The position numbers were made by a program, and so were the translations under genes. The notes below the pieces were generated by a model. It saw only the letters and a program-made list of their open reading frames with translations. It was not told where the DNA came from and made no database searches. A stretch of DNA of 27,765 nucleotides, taken from an uncultured Muribaculaceae bacterium. GTDB taxonomy: Bacteria; Bacteroidota; Bacteroidia; Bacteroidales; Muribaculaceae. Positions 1 to 9,035 of the stretch are shown here, piece after piece (position 1 is the first letter of the stretch; each line of letters opens with the position of its first letter). The DNA is taken from NCBI GenBank assembly GCA_910579605.1, contig CAJTUG010000001.1, positions 128,089 to 155,853 on the forward strand, given 5' to 3'.

Positions 1-42
1 AACAATCTTTTTTACCTTAGAAATTGTACCTATTGGAAACCC

Positions 43-77
43 ATAAGAAGGAACTCCGTGATGGAGTTCCTTCTTAT
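43..77 (+). terminator. Perfect 15-bp hairpin, probable terminator of the gene to the left
   Basis: Arms 43-57 and 63-77 are perfect reverse complements (ATAAGAAGGAACTCC and its complement) around the 5-nt loop GTGAT. There is only a weak T-rich tail (AGTTTATAG). It most likely ends an operon lying left of the window, or could be bidirectional. An upstream in-frame GTG for the next gene falls in the loop, which argues that translation does not begin there. Confidence 0.6.
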
Positions 78-144
78 AGTTTATAGCATCTGCAGCAAAC
101 CAAACTCAATGGCTGCGTGTTTGAAATCTGAAAAGATATTAAAC

Positions 145-1446
145 ATGAAGCCAAATCAAAATAATTATAAAAAACGATTAGTCATAATAGGGGGCGGTTT
201 TGCCGGGCTTAATGTTGCAAAACGTATCGATAAAAATCTCTGGGACGTTACTCTTGTAGACCGCAACAATTACCACAGCTTTCCTCCGCTTTTCTACCAG
301 GTTGCATCGTCGGGCTTGGAGCCGGCGAGCATAACCTTTCCTCTGAGGCGAGAATTCACGCGCCGCAGCTACCGTGGATGTTCTTTCCGCCTTGGCAAAG
401 TTATGGGTATAGACGCCGGCAAACATACCGTTTCCACAAAGAACGAAACTATTCCCTACGACACCTTGGTGATTGCCGCAGGAACGACAAATAATTTTTT
501 CGGAATACCCGATCTCCAAAAGCATGTTTTCACCCTCAAGAGCACCATGGAAGCCGTAAGATGCCGAAATGAGTTCTTAGACCGCCTTGAGAGGGCCGCT
601 ATATGCACCGACGAGACACGAAGGCGCAGGCTGCTTACCTTTGTGGTAATCGGTGGAGGGCCTACAGGCGTGGAAATTGCCGGCGCATTAGGTGAGATGA
701 AGCGTTATGTAATCAAGCGCGAATATCCCGAGATAGACCCCGACAGTGTACGTGTAGTCTTGGTAGAAGGCTCAGACCGCCTGCTCCGGACAATGTCGGA
801 GAAAAGCAGTGCCGACGCATTGGTCGACCTCGGCAAACTCATGGTAGAAGTGCAGCTCCAAAAGACCATGACCGCCTATACCGACGGCCGCGCTACTTTT
901 GCCGACGGTTCATATATAGACACAGATACCCTTATATGGACTGCCGGTATTACCGGAGTCCCTTTCCAGATAACCGGAGCACCTGTGGAGCAAGGCAGGG
1001 GAGGGCGTTTCGTTGTAGATGAATACAATGCCGTGCAAGGTGTCGACGATATTTATGCCATAGGCGATATAGCCCTGATGGAGACCCCGGCCTATCCCCA
1101 CGGCCACCCCCAACTTGCACAAGTGGCAATTCAACAGGGGCAGCTCCTGGCTCGGAATCTCAACGCCAAAGAACCGCGCAAACAATTCGTTTATCGCGAT
1201 AAAGGTTCTATGGCAACCATAGGGCGCAATAAGGCTGTGGTGGATATGGGCAAAGCACATCTCAACGGTTGGATTGCTTGGTTGGCTTGGATGTTTGTCC
1301 ATCTCCTCACTCTTCTTGGCATGAGAAATAAAACCGTTGTTTTGGTAAATTGGATTTGGGGATATTTTACTTTCTCTACGAGTCTTCGCCTTTTGTTCAG
1401 ACCGGCGCGATACCCGTTGAGACATTATTGGGAGGCTGAATCATGA
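145..1446 (+). CDS. ndh: Type II NADH:quinone oxidoreductase (NDH-2), FAD-dependent
   Basis: This 433-residue protein is a single-subunit, non-proton-pumping NADH dehydrogenase that passes electrons from NADH through FAD to membrane quinone. A first dinucleotide-binding motif (IIGGGFAGL, about residues 14-22) binds FAD. A second (VVIGGGPTGVEIAGAL, about 167-182) binds NADH. A YAIGDIA motif near residue 320 is the usual C-terminal FAD contact. The last 60 residues are rich in Trp, Leu and Phe (WIAWLAWMFVHLL, then NWIWGYF), matching the membrane-anchoring tail of NDH-2. I chose ATG 145 because an in-frame GTG at 58 lies inside the hairpin loop and would add 29 unrelated residues. The stop overlaps the next ATG as ATGA, so the two genes are probably translationally coupled. 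I found no convincing promoter between the hairpin and the start. The family call is strong; the quinone used is not known. Confidence 0.93.
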   Translation: MKPNQNNYKKRLVIIGGGFAGLNVAKRIDKNLWDVTLVDRNNYHSFPPLFYQVASSGLEPASITFPLRREFTRRSYRGCSFRLGKVMGIDAGKHTVSTKNETIPYDTLVIAAGTTNNFFGIPDLQKHVFTLKSTMEAVRCRNEFLDRLERAAICTDETRRRRLLTFVVIGGGPTGVEIAGALGEMKRYVIKREYPEIDPDSVRVVLVEGSDRLLRTMSEKSSADALVDLGKLMVEVQLQKTMTAYTDGRATFADGSYIDTDTLIWTAGITGVPFQITGAPVEQGRGGRFVVDEYNAVQGVDDIYAIGDIALMETPAYPHGHPQLAQVAIQQGQLLARNLNAKEPRKQFVYRDKGSMATIGRNKAVVDMGKAHLNGWIAWLAWMFVHLLTLLGMRNKTVVLVNWIWGYFTFSTSLRLLFRPARYPLRHYWEAES

Positions 1447-2498
1447 ACAAGGTTAAACAATTCCACGAAATTTTCGAGTCGTCGTTCAACGATTCCGAAG
1501 AATGGCGCCGTTGGTTTTTTGCCCAAGTCGCCGATGAACCCGACGATATATTTGTCGGTTACGACGGCGGCGGACGCGCCGTAACTGCTTTACTCATGCA
1601 AGAATACGATTTTGTATATCAAGGAGAAACTTTCCCCGGCGCATATATAAGTTGTGTGGGAACGCGTCCCGAAGCCAGGATGAAAGGCGCGTCGACCCAT
1701 CTTTTAGCCGAGACCCTCGCCGCGGCTCGCGAGCGCGGACTGGCTGTGTGTTCCCTTATCCCGGCGCAGAGACACCTTTATCCGTTCTACGACCGTCTGG
1801 GATTCGCCGGCGTTTACTATATAGACGAAGAAAGGTATACCTCACCACATGTTTTCCACATTGGCGACGCACAAGAGATTACCCCCGACTACGAGGTCTT
1901 CTCCGATCTCGAGAGTCGATCGGGTTGGGGCGTAAGGCATTCGCGCACACAATTCGCGGATATTGTTGTAGAAGCGGGAATAGGCTCAGGGTCAAAAACC
2001 GTGGCGGTGGAGTTGCCCGACGGCGCTAAAGCCATTTTGCTCGCCGTATATTCCGACAAGCAAGATGCTGCCGTAGAGGTAAAGTGGCTGCTTGCCGACA
2101 ACGACGCCGCTGCCGACGCTGCATTGGGCATACTTCGCCAAAAAGTTGGCGAAAGGGGGCTCACGGTCTGGCGTCCGGCCATTTCAGGTCTCAGGGCAAG
2201 GATGAGGGCGCATGGCATGATAAGGATAGTAGACCCCATGGCGCTCCTGCAAGCAATGGCCGAAAAATTCCCCTCTATGGTCTACCGCATACGTATCCGC
2301 GACGAACAATTGCCGGAAAATACGGGTGTATACACCATTTCCGGTGGGCAATGTACTTATGCCGCCGAAACTCATGAAAAATTAGACCTTGATGTGCCTG
2401 TAGAAGTGTTGGCCGAGATCCTTTTTTCAGATCAAACCATGGGCGGCGTTTTCGGATTGCCCACGGCAAGACCTTCCATGGCCTTAATGCTCGATTAA
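1443..2498 (+). CDS. Eis-like GNAT N-acetyltransferase with C-terminal SCP2-type domain
   Basis: This 351-residue protein transfers an acetyl group from acetyl-CoA to an unknown amine. The N-terminal GNAT domain shows the CoA-binding region VGTRPEARMKGASTHLL (about 72-88) and the Eis-family signature LYPFYDRLGF (about 112-121). The rest fits a second degenerate GNAT half followed by a sterol-carrier-like domain, and the chain ends ...SMALMLD at a free C-terminus, as in Eis proteins where that carboxylate lies in the active site. It starts inside the stop of ndh (ATGA), so it belongs to that operon. Its last 15 bases overlap the tail of the convergent lipoprotein gene, leaving no room for a separate terminator. 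Eis enzymes acetylate aminoglycosides or cellular amines; the substrate here cannot be assigned, and a resistance role should not be assumed. Confidence 0.85.
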   Translation: MNKVKQFHEIFESSFNDSEEWRRWFFAQVADEPDDIFVGYDGGGRAVTALLMQEYDFVYQGETFPGAYISCVGTRPEARMKGASTHLLAETLAAARERGLAVCSLIPAQRHLYPFYDRLGFAGVYYIDEERYTSPHVFHIGDAQEITPDYEVFSDLESRSGWGVRHSRTQFADIVVEAGIGSGSKTVAVELPDGAKAILLAVYSDKQDAAVEVKWLLADNDAAADAALGILRQKVGERGLTVWRPAISGLRARMRAHGMIRIVDPMALLQAMAEKFPSMVYRIRIRDEQLPENTGVYTISGGQCTYAAETHEKLDLDVPVEVLAEILFSDQTMGGVFGLPTARPSMALMLD

Positions 2499-3731
2499 AG
2501 AAACCGCGCCCATTTCAAGCCGTGTGGCATATTTAGAGCGCAGACTGTTCATACCATAGTTTATATATGTATCTTCTACAGTATAAACCTCGCCGTCAAA
2601 ACTCGTGATTCCCGAAATCCATACTTTCTGTCCAAAACAATCAATGTTCTCGAATGGCGCGAGCTCCCATAAGTCGCCTTCTTTAAATACTAAAAACTGT
2701 GTGCCTCCTGCCGAATTATATTCTGCAAGGGGGCATGCCCCTCTATAGGGATTGACTATCCTCACTGCCGGGTGGAGTGGGTTTTGCTCGGTGCTCATTT
2801 CGGTTTCCACTGCCCATGGGTATTCTTCGGGGTTGAGCGGTGGTCGTGCTTCCAAAGAAATCACACCTGTAAACCAACCGTCGTAAAAAAGCCCGTCGGC
2901 AACATTTTGCCACAATTTGTCTTCAAATCCCGGCATTTTTATATTGTCTACTCTCGGGTGGTAATTCCCGTCGCCGTCGGTGTAGCACACGCTCAGGTTT
3001 AAGCGTCCGTTTACGTCGTCGAAATCCGAGGTGACACTCCCGGCAGGTTTTGCCGCTTTCTGCTCGGCGCTGAGGTACAGGTATGAGTCATACACCTTTT
3101 CAAGGCCGGCAAAACCGGCTGCACCCTCTGCCACAGTTATCCGGCCGCTCTTCCTGTCTATTTGCAACGACCGCTCAAAACCCTCGCCCACAAGGCGGTA
3201 GTGAGTCGTATGGCCGATTTCTTGCCGAAAAATAACGATTTCTTCCGTTTCGCTGCCGCTGCGGTAAGTGCCTGTGCCTATATTCTCCCAAGCTTTGTCG
3301 TCGCTTTGACCAATAAAAGTAATTTCAATGTCTGCAGACATTTCTGTATGCCCGTAGAGCATATGTGCTTTGGCTGTTGCCTTTTTGCCATTGCCGGAAT
3401 CTAAATTGTAGAAAAATGGTATTTCTGCATCTTCCGCGCCTTCGGGGAAGCTCATATCCGCCATCTCTACAACTGTAAATTCCTGTTCTACAGTAATTTC
3501 TATATCTACCGCCTTATCATCTGCCGATATACGCTCGATTTCTATAAATCCCGTGCCCTGCTTGCTCGGTGTTTCTATGCATATGTGTCCATTTTTTACC
3601 CGTAGTATAGTTGTTTGCTCCGGTTTTTCAGGCCTTTCATGCCCGGGGCTTTGTGGGCTGTCTTTTTGGCAACTCGCTAAAAACAGGCAGCAGAAACAAA
3701 TTGATAATATAGATTGGACGGCAGTTTTCAT
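2484..3731 (-). CDS. Surface lipoprotein of unknown function, sharing a domain with the SusCD-operon lipoprotein
   Basis: This 415-residue protein begins with a lipoprotein signal peptide ending in the lipobox FLAS-C21. It is followed by QKDSPQ, whose early Lys-Asp resembles the export signal that sends Bacteroidetes lipoproteins to the cell surface. The body looks like a chain of beta-rich domains: about 40-140 (Ig-like, with PEGAEDAEIPF), about 147-260, and about 272-390. A W-x-N-V-A-D-G-L-F-Y-D-G stretch at 274-285 followed by VRIVNPY (about 323-329) is closely echoed in the third gene of the neighbouring sus-type operon (WKSVGTALYTDG then YRLVNPY). I know no biochemical function for this family. 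It is divergent from susC and is probably part of the same uptake locus, perhaps a substrate-binding surface protein. A -7 box TATATTTG lies 22 bases upstream of its ATG. Confidence 0.75.
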   Translation of the reverse strand: MKTAVQSILSICFCCLFLASCQKDSPQSPGHERPEKPEQTTILRVKNGHICIETPSKQGTGFIEIERISADDKAVDIEITVEQEFTVVEMADMSFPEGAEDAEIPFFYNLDSGNGKKATAKAHMLYGHTEMSADIEITFIGQSDDKAWENIGTGTYRSGSETEEIVIFRQEIGHTTHYRLVGEGFERSLQIDRKSGRITVAEGAAGFAGLEKVYDSYLYLSAEQKAAKPAGSVTSDFDDVNGRLNLSVCYTDGDGNYHPRVDNIKMPGFEDKLWQNVADGLFYDGWFTGVISLEARPPLNPEEYPWAVETEMSTEQNPLHPAVRIVNPYRGACPLAEYNSAGGTQFLVFKEGDLWELAPFENIDCFGQKVWISGITSFDGEVYTVEDTYINYGMNSLRSKYATRLEMGAVSLIEH

Positions 3732-3752
3732 GTTAAGGCAGATTTATCCTTG

Positions 3753-3760
3753 CAAATATA
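3753..3760 (-). promoter_or_regulatory. Bacteroidetes -7 box (TATATTTG) for the minus-strand lipoprotein
   Basis: The minus strand reads TATATTTG, a match to TAnnTTTG, ending 21 bases before the ATG at 3731. No clear -33 TTTG is visible about 20 bases upstream. It would give a leader of roughly 15 nt. Confidence 0.5.
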
Positions 3761-3896
3761 TGTAAAAACTCCCGTTATTCACATACGCTTGCACTAAAAT
3801 GACACGAAAAAAGCCAAAAAGCACCATGGACGAACAAAAGTGTTAATTATGGCGATTTTTTCTTGCCAAATGTTTATTAATATCAAAAAAATGTAT

Positions 3897-3904
3897 TAAC
3901 TTTG
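3897..3904 (+). promoter_or_regulatory. Bacteroidetes -7 box (TAACTTTG) for the susC operon
   Basis: TAACTTTG matches TAnnTTTG exactly. The -33 region is poor. Transcription would begin near 3910, leaving a leader of about 95 nt before the susC ATG at 4007. That leader is longer than those of the other genes here. It contains a small perfect hairpin (TCCGC at 3923-3927, GCGGA at 3932-3936), so post-transcriptional control is possible but not shown. Confidence 0.55.
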
Positions 3905-4006
3905 CCCCAATGTTATCCGTTCTCCGCCTCTGCGGAATCTTCTCTCTGTTCGGTATAATTGCTAATTATGTGAAATCTATCAAATTATGTCTAATTTTTT
4001 CTAAGT

Positions 4007-7000
4007 ATGAAAAAGCTGTTTCTATTATTGTTGACAGTTATTACCCTAAGCTTCTGTGCGTCGGCTCAGACGCGTACTGTTCAGGGAACTGTCCTTGACG
4101 CCGAGACAGACGAGCCACTCGTTGGAGCGTCGGTAGTAGCCGACAACTCTCAAACGGGCGTGGCAACTGACTACGACGGTAACTTCTCCCTGCAAGTTAA
4201 CGCAGGTGCAAAACAACTAAAGGTTTCCTACATCGGTTATGAAACCAAAATGGTAAACATTTCCGACGGTAAAATGACAATCCGCCTTGTCAACGACAAC
4301 AACCTCCTTGACCCGGTGATTGTGGTTGCTTATGGTGAACAGAAGAAATCTTCTTTCACCGGTTCTGCCGCTGTGGTGGGTTCTGCTTCTATCGAAAAGA
4401 CTCAGGTCACAAATGTACTCGACGCTCTTTCCGGTAAAGTGGCAGGTCTCCAGTTGTCTAACTCAACAGGTGCTCCCGGCAGCAGCTCGCCTACTATCCG
4501 AATCCGCGGTTTCTCCTCGCTCCAGGCAGGAAACGCTCCTTTGGTTATTGTAGACGGTACTCCTTATAACGGTGACATCAACGACCTCAACACAAACGAT
4601 ATCGAGTCTATGTCGGTCCTCAAAGACGCCGCTTCTAATGCTCTTTATGGTGCTCGTGGTGCCAACGGTGTGATCCTCATCACAACCAAGCGTGCTAAAC
4701 TCGGCGAAGCTCAGGTTACCGTGAACGCTAAATGGGGTGTCAACTCCCGTGCAGCCGTAGACTACGACTATGTTAAAGACCCCAAGCAGTACTACGAAAT
4801 GTTTTACGGGGCATTATATAACTATGCTGCCAACACTAAGGAACTCGACGGTATGGGCTACGCTCCGGCTCAGGCTCACAGCTATGCTCTCTCTACCATG
4901 ATGGGTTCTACCGGTAACGGTTTGGGTTATAATGTGTTTACTGTTCCCGAAGGCCAGCAGCTCATCGGCACGAACGGCAAATTCAACCCCAATGCAACTC
5001 TTGGTTACATGGCAACATACGAAGGCCAGGAATTCTGGCTCACTCCGGATAACTGGTTGGATGAAACCTACAAGACATCGCTCCGTCAGGAATACAACGT
5101 TTCTATCAGCCAAGGTACTGAAAAAAGCAATTTCTATGCTTCTATCGGCTACCTCGATAACCAAGGTATCATCACGGCTCCTTCCGGCTTCCGCCGTTTC
5201 ACAGCTCGTGTAAGCGCCGATATCCAGGCTAAACCCTGGTTGAAAGTTGGTGCAAACGTTGCATACACTCACTCCGACATCAAAGAAATGGACGAAGACG
5301 GTAACTCGGCTTCTACGGGTAACGTTTTTGCTATTGCAACTCAGATTGCTCCTATCTATCCTATGTATATGCGCGACGGAAACAAGCAGATCATGGTAGA
5401 CAGCCGCAATTTCCCTCGCTTCGACTACGGTGCTGGTCTCAATGCCGGAATGGTGCGTAATTTCTTGAAAGACTCTAACGCTCTTTCCGATGCACGTTTG
5501 AACAAAACAGAATCCAACTCCAATAACTTTACCGGTACAGGTTTCATTGAAATCCGCTTCCTCAAAGATTTCAAGTTCACATCAAACAACAACGTGAACG
5601 TGTTTGAATCTCGCGGCGGTCAGATCGTAAACCCATACTATGGCCAATATGCCAGCATGGAAGGTATCGCTCATATGGCTCATGGCCGTACTACCGACCT
5701 TACTTTCCAACAACTCTTGAACTGGAACCACATGTTCGGTCGCCACAACGTGAGTGTGCTTGCCGGTCACGAATACTACAAGACCACCTCTACAAGCCTC
5801 TCCGCTTCCAAGAACCACATGTTTGACCCCAACAACATGGAGCTCGACGGCGCTATCATCGACGGCAACTCCGCTTCGTCTTCATATGGTATGTATAACA
5901 ACGAAGGTTGGATTTTCCGTGGCCAATACGACTACGATTCTAAATATTTCGGTTCGGCTTCTTTCCGTCGCGATGCTTCCAGCCGCTTCCATCCCAAACA
6001 TCGTTGGGGTAATTTCTGGAGTGTCGGCGGTGCTTGGATCGTGACCAAAGAAGATTTCTTCCAGAACCTCGATGCAGATTGGGTTAACATGTTGAAGGTT
6101 AAAGCTTCTTACGGTGAACAGGGTAACGACCAGATCGGTGCTTACCGCTATACCAATACCTATAGCCTCATCAACTCAAACGGACATCCCGCTGCTTCGC
6201 CTTCTACCAAAGGTAATGAAACAATCACATGGGAAAAAGGCGGTAACTTGAACGCAGGTATCGAATTTGACCTCTTCAACAATCGCTTGAGCGGTGGCGT
6301 GGAAGCGTTCTGGCGCAAGACATCCGATATGCTCATGTATTTCCCTCTTCCCGCTTCTTTCGGTTTCATGGGTTACTACGACAACGTGGGCGACATGACC
6401 AACACTGGTGTGGAAATTGAACTTACCGGTGTGCCCGTTCGCACAAAAGACTTTACTTGGACTATCAATGCCAATATGACCTGGTACAAGAACCGTATCA
6501 CCAAACTCCCCGACGAACGTAAATCTACCGGTATCGTTTACGGTAAAGAAGGTTTCTCCGGCAGCGGTATTTTCTACGGCGAAGGTCTCCCTATGTACAC
6601 ATTCGTTACAAAACAATATGCAGGTGTTGATCCCGAAACAGGTAAGCCTATGTATTGGCGCCAGGTTCGCGACAAAGAAACCGGTCTTCAGTTGCCCGAA
6701 CGCGAAACTACAACCGACTACGGCTCAGCCGACCAATATCTCTGCGGTACAGCTCTTGCTCCGGTATACGGCGGCTTCAGCACATCTTTTGAATTCAAAG
6801 GTTTTGATTTGAGCGCTTCCTTCAACTATCAGATTGGCGGTCAGGTTATGGATTCAAACTACTCAAGCTTGATGGCCAGCCCGTCGGGTGGTAACGTAGG
6901 TACAAATTTCCATGCCGATCTTCTCAAGGCTTGGACTCCTGAAAACCCCAATTCCAATATTCCACGTTGGCAGTTCGGCGACAAGGATTTCAATTCAAGC

Positions 7001-7249
7001 TCCGACCGTTGGTTGACAAACGCGTCTTACCTCTCGCTTGAAAACATCAACTTCGGCTACACTCTGCCCAAGAATATCGTTTCCAAACTCTACTTGTCTA
7101 AACTCCGCGTCTACGTGGCTGCCGACAATATCTGGGTATGGTCTAAACGTCAAGGTCTTGACCCCCGTCAATCTTTCACTGGCGGTACAAACAACACTTA
7201 CTACTCTCCAATGCGCACCATCTCCGGTGGTCTCACTGTATCATTCTAA
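4007..7249 (+). CDS. SusC/RagA-family TonB-linked outer-membrane transporter
   Basis: This 1080-residue protein is an outer-membrane beta-barrel that imports a SusD-delivered ligand using TonB energy. It has a signal peptide (MKKLFLLLLTVITLSFCASA, cleaved before Gln21). A carboxypeptidase-regulatory-like domain follows (about 22-95, with VQGTVLDAETDEPLVGASV). The plug starts near DPVIVVAYGEQKKSSFTGS (about 102-120), and the SusC signature LKDAASNALYGARGANGVI lies at about 205-223. The remainder is barrel, rich in aromatic strands and ending LTVSF with a terminal Phe as in most outer-membrane barrels. It lies 12 bases upstream of susD in one operon. No sigma/anti-sigma pair, hybrid two-component system or SusR homologue is adjacent, so control is probably exerted elsewhere. 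The substrate, glycan or peptide, cannot be told from the sequence. Confidence 0.95.
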   Translation: MKKLFLLLLTVITLSFCASAQTRTVQGTVLDAETDEPLVGASVVADNSQTGVATDYDGNFSLQVNAGAKQLKVSYIGYETKMVNISDGKMTIRLVNDNNLLDPVIVVAYGEQKKSSFTGSAAVVGSASIEKTQVTNVLDALSGKVAGLQLSNSTGAPGSSSPTIRIRGFSSLQAGNAPLVIVDGTPYNGDINDLNTNDIESMSVLKDAASNALYGARGANGVILITTKRAKLGEAQVTVNAKWGVNSRAAVDYDYVKDPKQYYEMFYGALYNYAANTKELDGMGYAPAQAHSYALSTMMGSTGNGLGYNVFTVPEGQQLIGTNGKFNPNATLGYMATYEGQEFWLTPDNWLDETYKTSLRQEYNVSISQGTEKSNFYASIGYLDNQGIITAPSGFRRFTARVSADIQAKPWLKVGANVAYTHSDIKEMDEDGNSASTGNVFAIATQIAPIYPMYMRDGNKQIMVDSRNFPRFDYGAGLNAGMVRNFLKDSNALSDARLNKTESNSNNFTGTGFIEIRFLKDFKFTSNNNVNVFESRGGQIVNPYYGQYASMEGIAHMAHGRTTDLTFQQLLNWNHMFGRHNVSVLAGHEYYKTTSTSLSASKNHMFDPNNMELDGAIIDGNSASSSYGMYNNEGWIFRGQYDYDSKYFGSASFRRDASSRFHPKHRWGNFWSVGGAWIVTKEDFFQNLDADWVNMLKVKASYGEQGNDQIGAYRYTNTYSLINSNGHPAASPSTKGNETITWEKGGNLNAGIEFDLFNNRLSGGVEAFWRKTSDMLMYFPLPASFGFMGYYDNVGDMTNTGVEIELTGVPVRTKDFTWTINANMTWYKNRITKLPDERKSTGIVYGKEGFSGSGIFYGEGLPMYTFVTKQYAGVDPETGKPMYWRQVRDKETGLQLPERETTTDYGSADQYLCGTALAPVYGGFSTSFEFKGFDLSASFNYQIGGQVMDSNYSSLMASPSGGNVGTNFHADLLKAWTPENPNSNIPRWQFGDKDFNSSSDRWLTNASYLSLENINFGYTLPKNIVSKLYLSKLRVYVAADNIWVWSKRQGLDPRQSFTGGTNNTYYSPMRTISGGLTVSF

Positions 7250-7261
7250 TAATCGACAGAT

Positions 7262-9010
7262 ATGAAAGCTATATATAAATCGCTTTTGGCAGCCGCAGCG
7301 GTTACACCCTTGCTCACCGGCTGTATTGAAGAAGCATTGCCTACGAGCGGCATTGTTCAGTCGCAGCTCGAAGCATCTCCCGAAGCCACCTCTGCTTTGC
7401 TTTGGGCAATGCCGGGACATATGCTCAACACTTTAACAATGGGCTCGTCTTCCTACCATTTCGACTGGGGATACCCTTCAATGATGCACATCCGCGATGT
7501 GATGACCGACGATATGGTGGTTGACTACGGCGGTGGATATGACTGGTTCGCATCTTGGAGCCAGAACGACTATGTGCTTGGCGAAAACTATCTCATTTGC
7601 CAATATCCCTGGAATTTCTTCTACGAGCAGGTTCTCACCACCAACTCCCTTATCGGAGCTATCAGACGTGATACTGAAGATCCAACAGCTAAGTATAACC
7701 TCGGTGCAGGTCTTGCATACCGTGCTTTGACATACTTGGATATTGCCCGCATGTATGAGGTGCTTCCCAACTCCGCTCAAGACGGCTACAGCAACGACGG
7801 TAAATATATCGTAGGTCTCACTGCTCCCATCATCACTGAGACAACTTCAGAAGAGCAAGTGCGCAAGAATCCCCGCGCAAGCCACGACGAAATGTTCAAT
7901 TTCATCATGACCGACTTGCAGGATGCTGAGAAATATATGAGCGAAGGCACTGCAGCTCCCAATAAGACTCTTCCGTCGCTCACAGCAGTATATGGTCTTA
8001 TGGCTCGTGCTTATCTTTGGGACGCTTCCTACTACGACGAAGCTTATCATGGCAATAACGGCCCTGTAGGCGGCGAAGAAGAAACTCAATCGCGCTCTGA
8101 AAGCGAGGCATTCCCTCCTGCCGCTCCTGCTTGGTCGGCAGATCCCGCCCGTGCTACTGCAAACTACAAGAAGGCAGCTGAATATGCCCGTAAGGCTATT
8201 GGCCGCGCAGGTTCTCCTATGACTAAAGACCAGTGGCTCTCTACAACTACCGGTTTCAACACCATTGAGTCTTCGTGGATTTTGGCTATGCAATATGTGT
8301 CGGAATCGGCAGCTGTCAAGACCTCGCTTCTCAACTGGACATCTTTCCTTTCTAATGAGGCTCAGTTCGGTTATGCCGGTGCCGGTGCATGGGTGTCTAT
8401 CGGTGCTCAGTACTACAACCGCATCAACGACCGCGATTTCCGCAAACTTGCTTTTGTCGCTCCTGAAAGCTCTAAGCTTGCCGGACAGGAATCGTATGTA
8501 GACGATAGCTTTGCAGAGAATTTCTCTTCTTACTATTCTCTTAAATTCCGTCCCGGTGCGGGTGGTGCAGAAGATGCTGCTACCGGTGCTGTTGTGGCAA
8601 TTCCTCTCATGCGTGTAGAAGAAATGTATTTCATCGAGGCTGAAGCTACTGCTCAGGTTAATCCAGCAGAAGGCAACAATTTGCTCAACAAATTCATGCA
8701 GACCTACCGTTATCCCACCTACAAGAATCTTGCTTCTACCAAGGAAGAGATAATTGATGAAATCATTTTCCAAAAACGTATCGAACTTTGGGGCGAAGGT
8801 TTGAATTTCTTCGATGTAAAACGTCTTAACCTGCCGGTTACCCGTTATTACAGCGATACCAATTTTGAAATCGGTTTCAATACCTTCAATACTCCCGACC
8901 GTCCTTCGTGGATGAACTTTGTGATAGTTCGTCAGGAACTTGACAACAATATCGGTATACAGGGCATGAACACTCCTTCTCCCTATCAGAACTATCCATT
9001 GATTAACTAA
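7262..9010 (+). CDS. SusD/RagB-family substrate-binding surface lipoprotein
   Basis: This 582-residue lipoprotein forms the lid over the SusC barrel and captures the ligand. The signal peptide ends in LLTG-C21 and is followed by IEEAL, an acidic stretch typical of surface-exported Bacteroidetes lipoproteins. The helical TPR-like body includes LGAGLAYRALTYLDIARMYE (about 148-167) and YGLMARAYLWDASYYDEAYH (about 243-262). The C-terminal hallmark KRIELWGEGLNFFDVKRL lies near 505-520. It follows susC by 12 bases and precedes the third lipoprotein by 25. A low-complexity insert rich in Glu, Ser and Pro around 272-295 (EETQSRSESEAFPPAAPA) is probably a surface loop. No enzyme domain is present. Confidence 0.94.
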   Translation: MKAIYKSLLAAAAVTPLLTGCIEEALPTSGIVQSQLEASPEATSALLWAMPGHMLNTLTMGSSSYHFDWGYPSMMHIRDVMTDDMVVDYGGGYDWFASWSQNDYVLGENYLICQYPWNFFYEQVLTTNSLIGAIRRDTEDPTAKYNLGAGLAYRALTYLDIARMYEVLPNSAQDGYSNDGKYIVGLTAPIITETTSEEQVRKNPRASHDEMFNFIMTDLQDAEKYMSEGTAAPNKTLPSLTAVYGLMARAYLWDASYYDEAYHGNNGPVGGEEETQSRSESEAFPPAAPAWSADPARATANYKKAAEYARKAIGRAGSPMTKDQWLSTTTGFNTIESSWILAMQYVSESAAVKTSLLNWTSFLSNEAQFGYAGAGAWVSIGAQYYNRINDRDFRKLAFVAPESSKLAGQESYVDDSFAENFSSYYSLKFRPGAGGAEDAATGAVVAIPLMRVEEMYFIEAEATAQVNPAEGNNLLNKFMQTYRYPTYKNLASTKEEIIDEIIFQKRIELWGEGLNFFDVKRLNLPVTRYYSDTNFEIGFNTFNTPDRPSWMNFVIVRQELDNNIGIQGMNTPSPYQNYPLIN

Positions 9011-9035
9011 CCCTCATTTTTAAAGAAGAATTGTT

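Noticed and set aside
58..144. Extended N-terminus for the NADH dehydrogenase starting at GTG 58
   Set aside because: The start lies in the loop of a perfect hairpin and adds residues unlike NDH-2; ATG 145 begins the family sequence.
3910..4098. A 62-codon frame in the susC leader running into susC in another frame
   Set aside because: It overlaps the susC signal peptide out of frame, would start right at the predicted transcription start, and resembles nothing known.
7847..8773. 308-codon minus-strand frame inside susD
   Set aside because: Antisense to a clear SusD gene; no recognisable motif or start signals.
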